NCBI GenBank assembly: GCA_025360425.1
Contig: JANYCD010000073.1
Coordinates: forward strand, 1 to 64,000
Reading direction: 5' to 3'
Length of the DNA stretch: 64,000 bases
DNA from: Sterolibacteriaceae bacterium
GTDB lineage: Bacteria; Pseudomonadota; Gammaproteobacteria; Burkholderiales; Rhodocyclaceae
This document shows, piece by piece, positions 62,228-64,000 of this stretch. The notes beneath the pieces were generated by a model, which searched no databases, was not told where the DNA came from, and worked only from the letters and a program-made list of their open reading frames with translations. The translations under genes were made by a program, and so were the position numbers. How positions within the stretch are numbered: position 1 is the first letter of the stretch; every line of letters starts with the position of its first letter.

Positions 62228-64000
62228 TCAGTCCGGCTTCTTTTTAAACGGTTTCTTGTCGAACGAAGGCGGCTTGCCGCTCTTGAATGTTGGCGGAGTG
62301 CGGGCAACGCGCGGCGGCTTGTCGCCGGCATCCCATCGCTTTTTTGCGTAACTCTTTGGCGCCGAATCATCGGTAAATAGCGTGATTTCCATTGGCCTGC
62401 CGCGCAGTCGCGTCCGCTTGAGCAATTGCAAAATCGCATCGGGAATATCGTCAGGCAGCTCAACGGTACTGTAGTCGTCGAACAGATCGATCTGTCCGAT
62501 GAAACGGCTTTCGATGCCCGCTTCGTTGGCGATGGCGCCGACGATATCCTTGGGCGTGACGCCGTGGTCACGCCCCGCATCCAGCCGGTAACGTTGCTTG
62601 CCGAAACGCGATCCGGTACGGACGGGGGCCGCCTTGTCGTCGCGCTGTTCCCGCTGCTTGATCTCGCGTTTTTCTTCGCGCATTTCCTGCCACTTGTCGT
62701 CGGCTGCTTTTGTGGCGCGCGGCGGTTTGCCGGATCCTGTGTCATCCGGCGCTCGTGCAACCGGGGCGTCCGCGACACGCGTTGTGCTTTTTGCGCCCGG
62801 TTTTTCCACCACTTGCAAAGGCCGCTCACGTTGCGCCATCCAGGCCAGCGCTGCTGCTATCTGACGCGCCTCGATATTTTTTTCGTTCTCGATCTGGCCG
62901 ACCACATCTTCAAAAAAGGCCAGTTCCTGCGCCTCGATGACATCCACAATTTCCTGCTTGAACTGGGTCACGCGACGATTGGCGACGGCTTCCATGCTCG
63001 GCAATTGCATGGCCTCGATGGGCTGCCGGGTCGCACCTTCGATCATGCGCAGCATGCGTTTTTCGCGCGGCGCGACGAACAGGATCGCATTGCCGGTGCG
63101 GCCGGCACGACCGGTGCGGCCGATGCGATGCACGTAGGCCTCGGTATCGTAGGGGATGTCGTAGTTGATGACGTGGCTGATGCGCGGTACATCCAGTCCG
63201 CGTGCCGCCACGTCAGTGGCGATAACGATGTCGAGGTTCTTGTTTTTCAACTGTTCGATGGTGCGTTCACGCAGCGCCTGCACCATGTCGCCGTTCAGCG
63301 CCGCTGCGTTGTAGCCGCGCGCCTGAAGCTTTTCCGCCAGTTCCACGGTGGACGTCTTGGTGCGGACAAAAACAAGGGCGGCGTCCAGATCGTCTTCGGT
63401 TTCGAGTATCCGTGTCAACGCATCCAGTTTGTGCAACCCAGTGACCTGCCAGTAGCGTTGGCGCGTAGTGACCAGCGTGGACGTGGCCGACTTGACCTTG
63501 ATCTCCTGCGGATCGCGCAGATGCTTGTGCGCGACGCGGCGAATCACCGCCGGCATGGTGGCCGAGAACAGCGCGGTCTGCCGCTCCGGCGGCGTGTGTT
63601 CGAGGATCCATTCGACATCGTCAATGAAGCCCATGCGCAGCATTTCGTCGGCCTCGTCCAGCACCAGAGACTGCAGGCTGGCCAGCGACAGGCTCTTGCG
63701 TTCAAGGTGATCCATCACCCGACCCGGCGTTCCGACCACAACATGAGCACCGCGCTGCAACTGGCGCAGCTGTACCACCATGCTCTGCCCGCCGTAGATC
63801 GGCATTACCTGGAAACCGGGCAGATTGCGGGCATAGCTTTGAAACGCCTCTGCGACTTGAATCGCGAGTTCGCGCGTCGGAGTCAGCACCAGCACTTGCG
63901 GGCGCTTGTCGGCCAGATCGAGCCGCTGCAACAAAGGTAGGGCAAAGGCCGCAGTCTTGCCGGTGCCGGTCTGGGCTTCACCCAGCAGATCGCGCCCTTC
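62228..64000 (-). CDS. deaD: DEAD-box ATP-dependent RNA helicase (5' end beyond window)
   Basis: The partial gene begins inside the helicase core; the first visible residues are EGRDLLGEAQTGTGKTAAFA (motif I), so the start lies past 64000. Then PTRELAIQVAEAF (Ia), VLDEADEMLRMGF (II), SATMP (III), TDVAARGLDVPRI (V) and HRIGRTGRAGR (VI). A C-terminal DbpA-type RNA-binding domain follows (VTPKDIVGAIANEAGIESRF, then LRGRPMEITLF). This is the DeaD/CsdA layout: ribosome biogenesis and cold response. The C-terminus is basic. Confidence 0.93.
   Translation of the reverse strand, partial: EGRDLLGEAQTGTGKTAAFALPLLQRLDLADKRPQVLVLTPTRELAIQVAEAFQSYARNLPGFQVMPIYGGQSMVVQLRQLQRGAHVVVGTPGRVMDHLERKSLSLASLQSLVLDEADEMLRMGFIDDVEWILEHTPPERQTALFSATMPAVIRRVAHKHLRDPQEIKVKSATSTLVTTRQRYWQVTGLHKLDALTRILETEDDLDAALVFVRTKTSTVELAEKLQARGYNAAALNGDMVQALRERTIEQLKNKNLDIVIATDVAARGLDVPRISHVINYDIPYDTEAYVHRIGRTGRAGRTGNAILFVAPREKRMLRMIEGATRQPIEAMQLPSMEAVANRRVTQFKQEIVDVIEAQELAFFEDVVGQIENEKNIEARQIAAALAWMAQRERPLQVVEKPGAKSTTRVADAPVARAPDDTGSGKPPRATKAADDKWQEMREEKREIKQREQRDDKAAPVRTGSRFGKQRYRLDAGRDHGVTPKDIVGAIANEAGIESRFIGQIDLFDDYSTVELPDDIPDAILQLLKRTRLRGRPMEITLFTDDSAPKSYAKKRWDAGDKPPRVARTPPTFKSGKPPSFDKKPFKKKPD

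Noticed and set aside
62426-63940. A 504-codon open frame on the plus strand opposite the DEAD-box helicase.
   Set aside because: The minus strand has every helicase motif in order; the antisense frame has no family features and is a codon-bias shadow.

Overview
The window is a gene-dense bacterial chromosome segment with no plasmid, prophage or IS signature. Gene content and order point to a betaproteobacterium of the Rhodocyclales / Sterolibacteriaceae kind: a murA-his-tat chromosomal block, short-form HisG, an Mla operon that includes mlaA, a phasin (polyhydroxyalkanoate storage), a PaaN-type aldehyde dehydrogenase (aromatic degradation) and an MSHA-type pilus locus. The assignment is inference from gene content; no rRNA or tRNA gene is visible.

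Layout. 1-8.5 kb: sucCD, paaN, msrA, a FimV-like envelope protein, a Nif3-family protein and a DegS-type protease. 7.8-20.2 kb: on the minus strand, tatCBA, hint, hisE, hisI, hisF, hisA, hisH and hisB, then (after a break) hisD, hisG, murA and a bolA-like gene. In the break, hisC is on the opposite strand and is followed by a PIN/Phd toxin-antitoxin pair, a BrnT/BrnA-type pair and an A+T-rich secreted orphan. 20.2-25.8 kb: an ABC-2 exporter and the complete Mla phospholipid-transport set (mlaF, E, D, A, C, B).

25.8-45.8 kb: the accessory centrepiece, an MSHA-like type IV pilus locus. It holds a sigma-54 response regulator, an MshM-like ATPase with a SPOR-like tail, the MshL secretin (with a 9-G tract), MshN, MshE, MshG, MshI/J/K-like proteins, a 1129-residue minor pilin lacking Glu5, a second pseudopilin, a class III adenylate cyclase, a membrane histidine kinase, and a pilin preceded by a sigma-54-like promoter. 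The giant pilin appears to carry an L-type-lectin-like domain split by two insertions made of YNGTYT-type repeats. This is the strongest candidate for something undescribed.

45.8-56.5 kb: a Kef-type antiporter, kdsD-kdsC-lptC-lptA (closed by a terminator, with no lptB or rpoN following), a phasin with a near-consensus promoter flanked by two TGCA-N-TGCA palindromes, a CinA-like domain protein, hrpA and crcB. 56.5-64 kb: glnS; a three-gene membrane module (unknown six-helix protein, NorE/CoxIII-like, NorF/CoxIV-like) lacking a catalytic oxidase subunit, with a MarR-type gene and a perfect 16-bp inverted repeat upstream; a PAP2-type membrane phosphatase; and a DEAD-box helicase cut off by the window edge.

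Shared themes: envelope biogenesis (Mla, Lpt precursors, murA, Tat, DegS, pilus) and layered signalling at the pilus (two-component system, cAMP, possibly c-di-GMP and phase variation).
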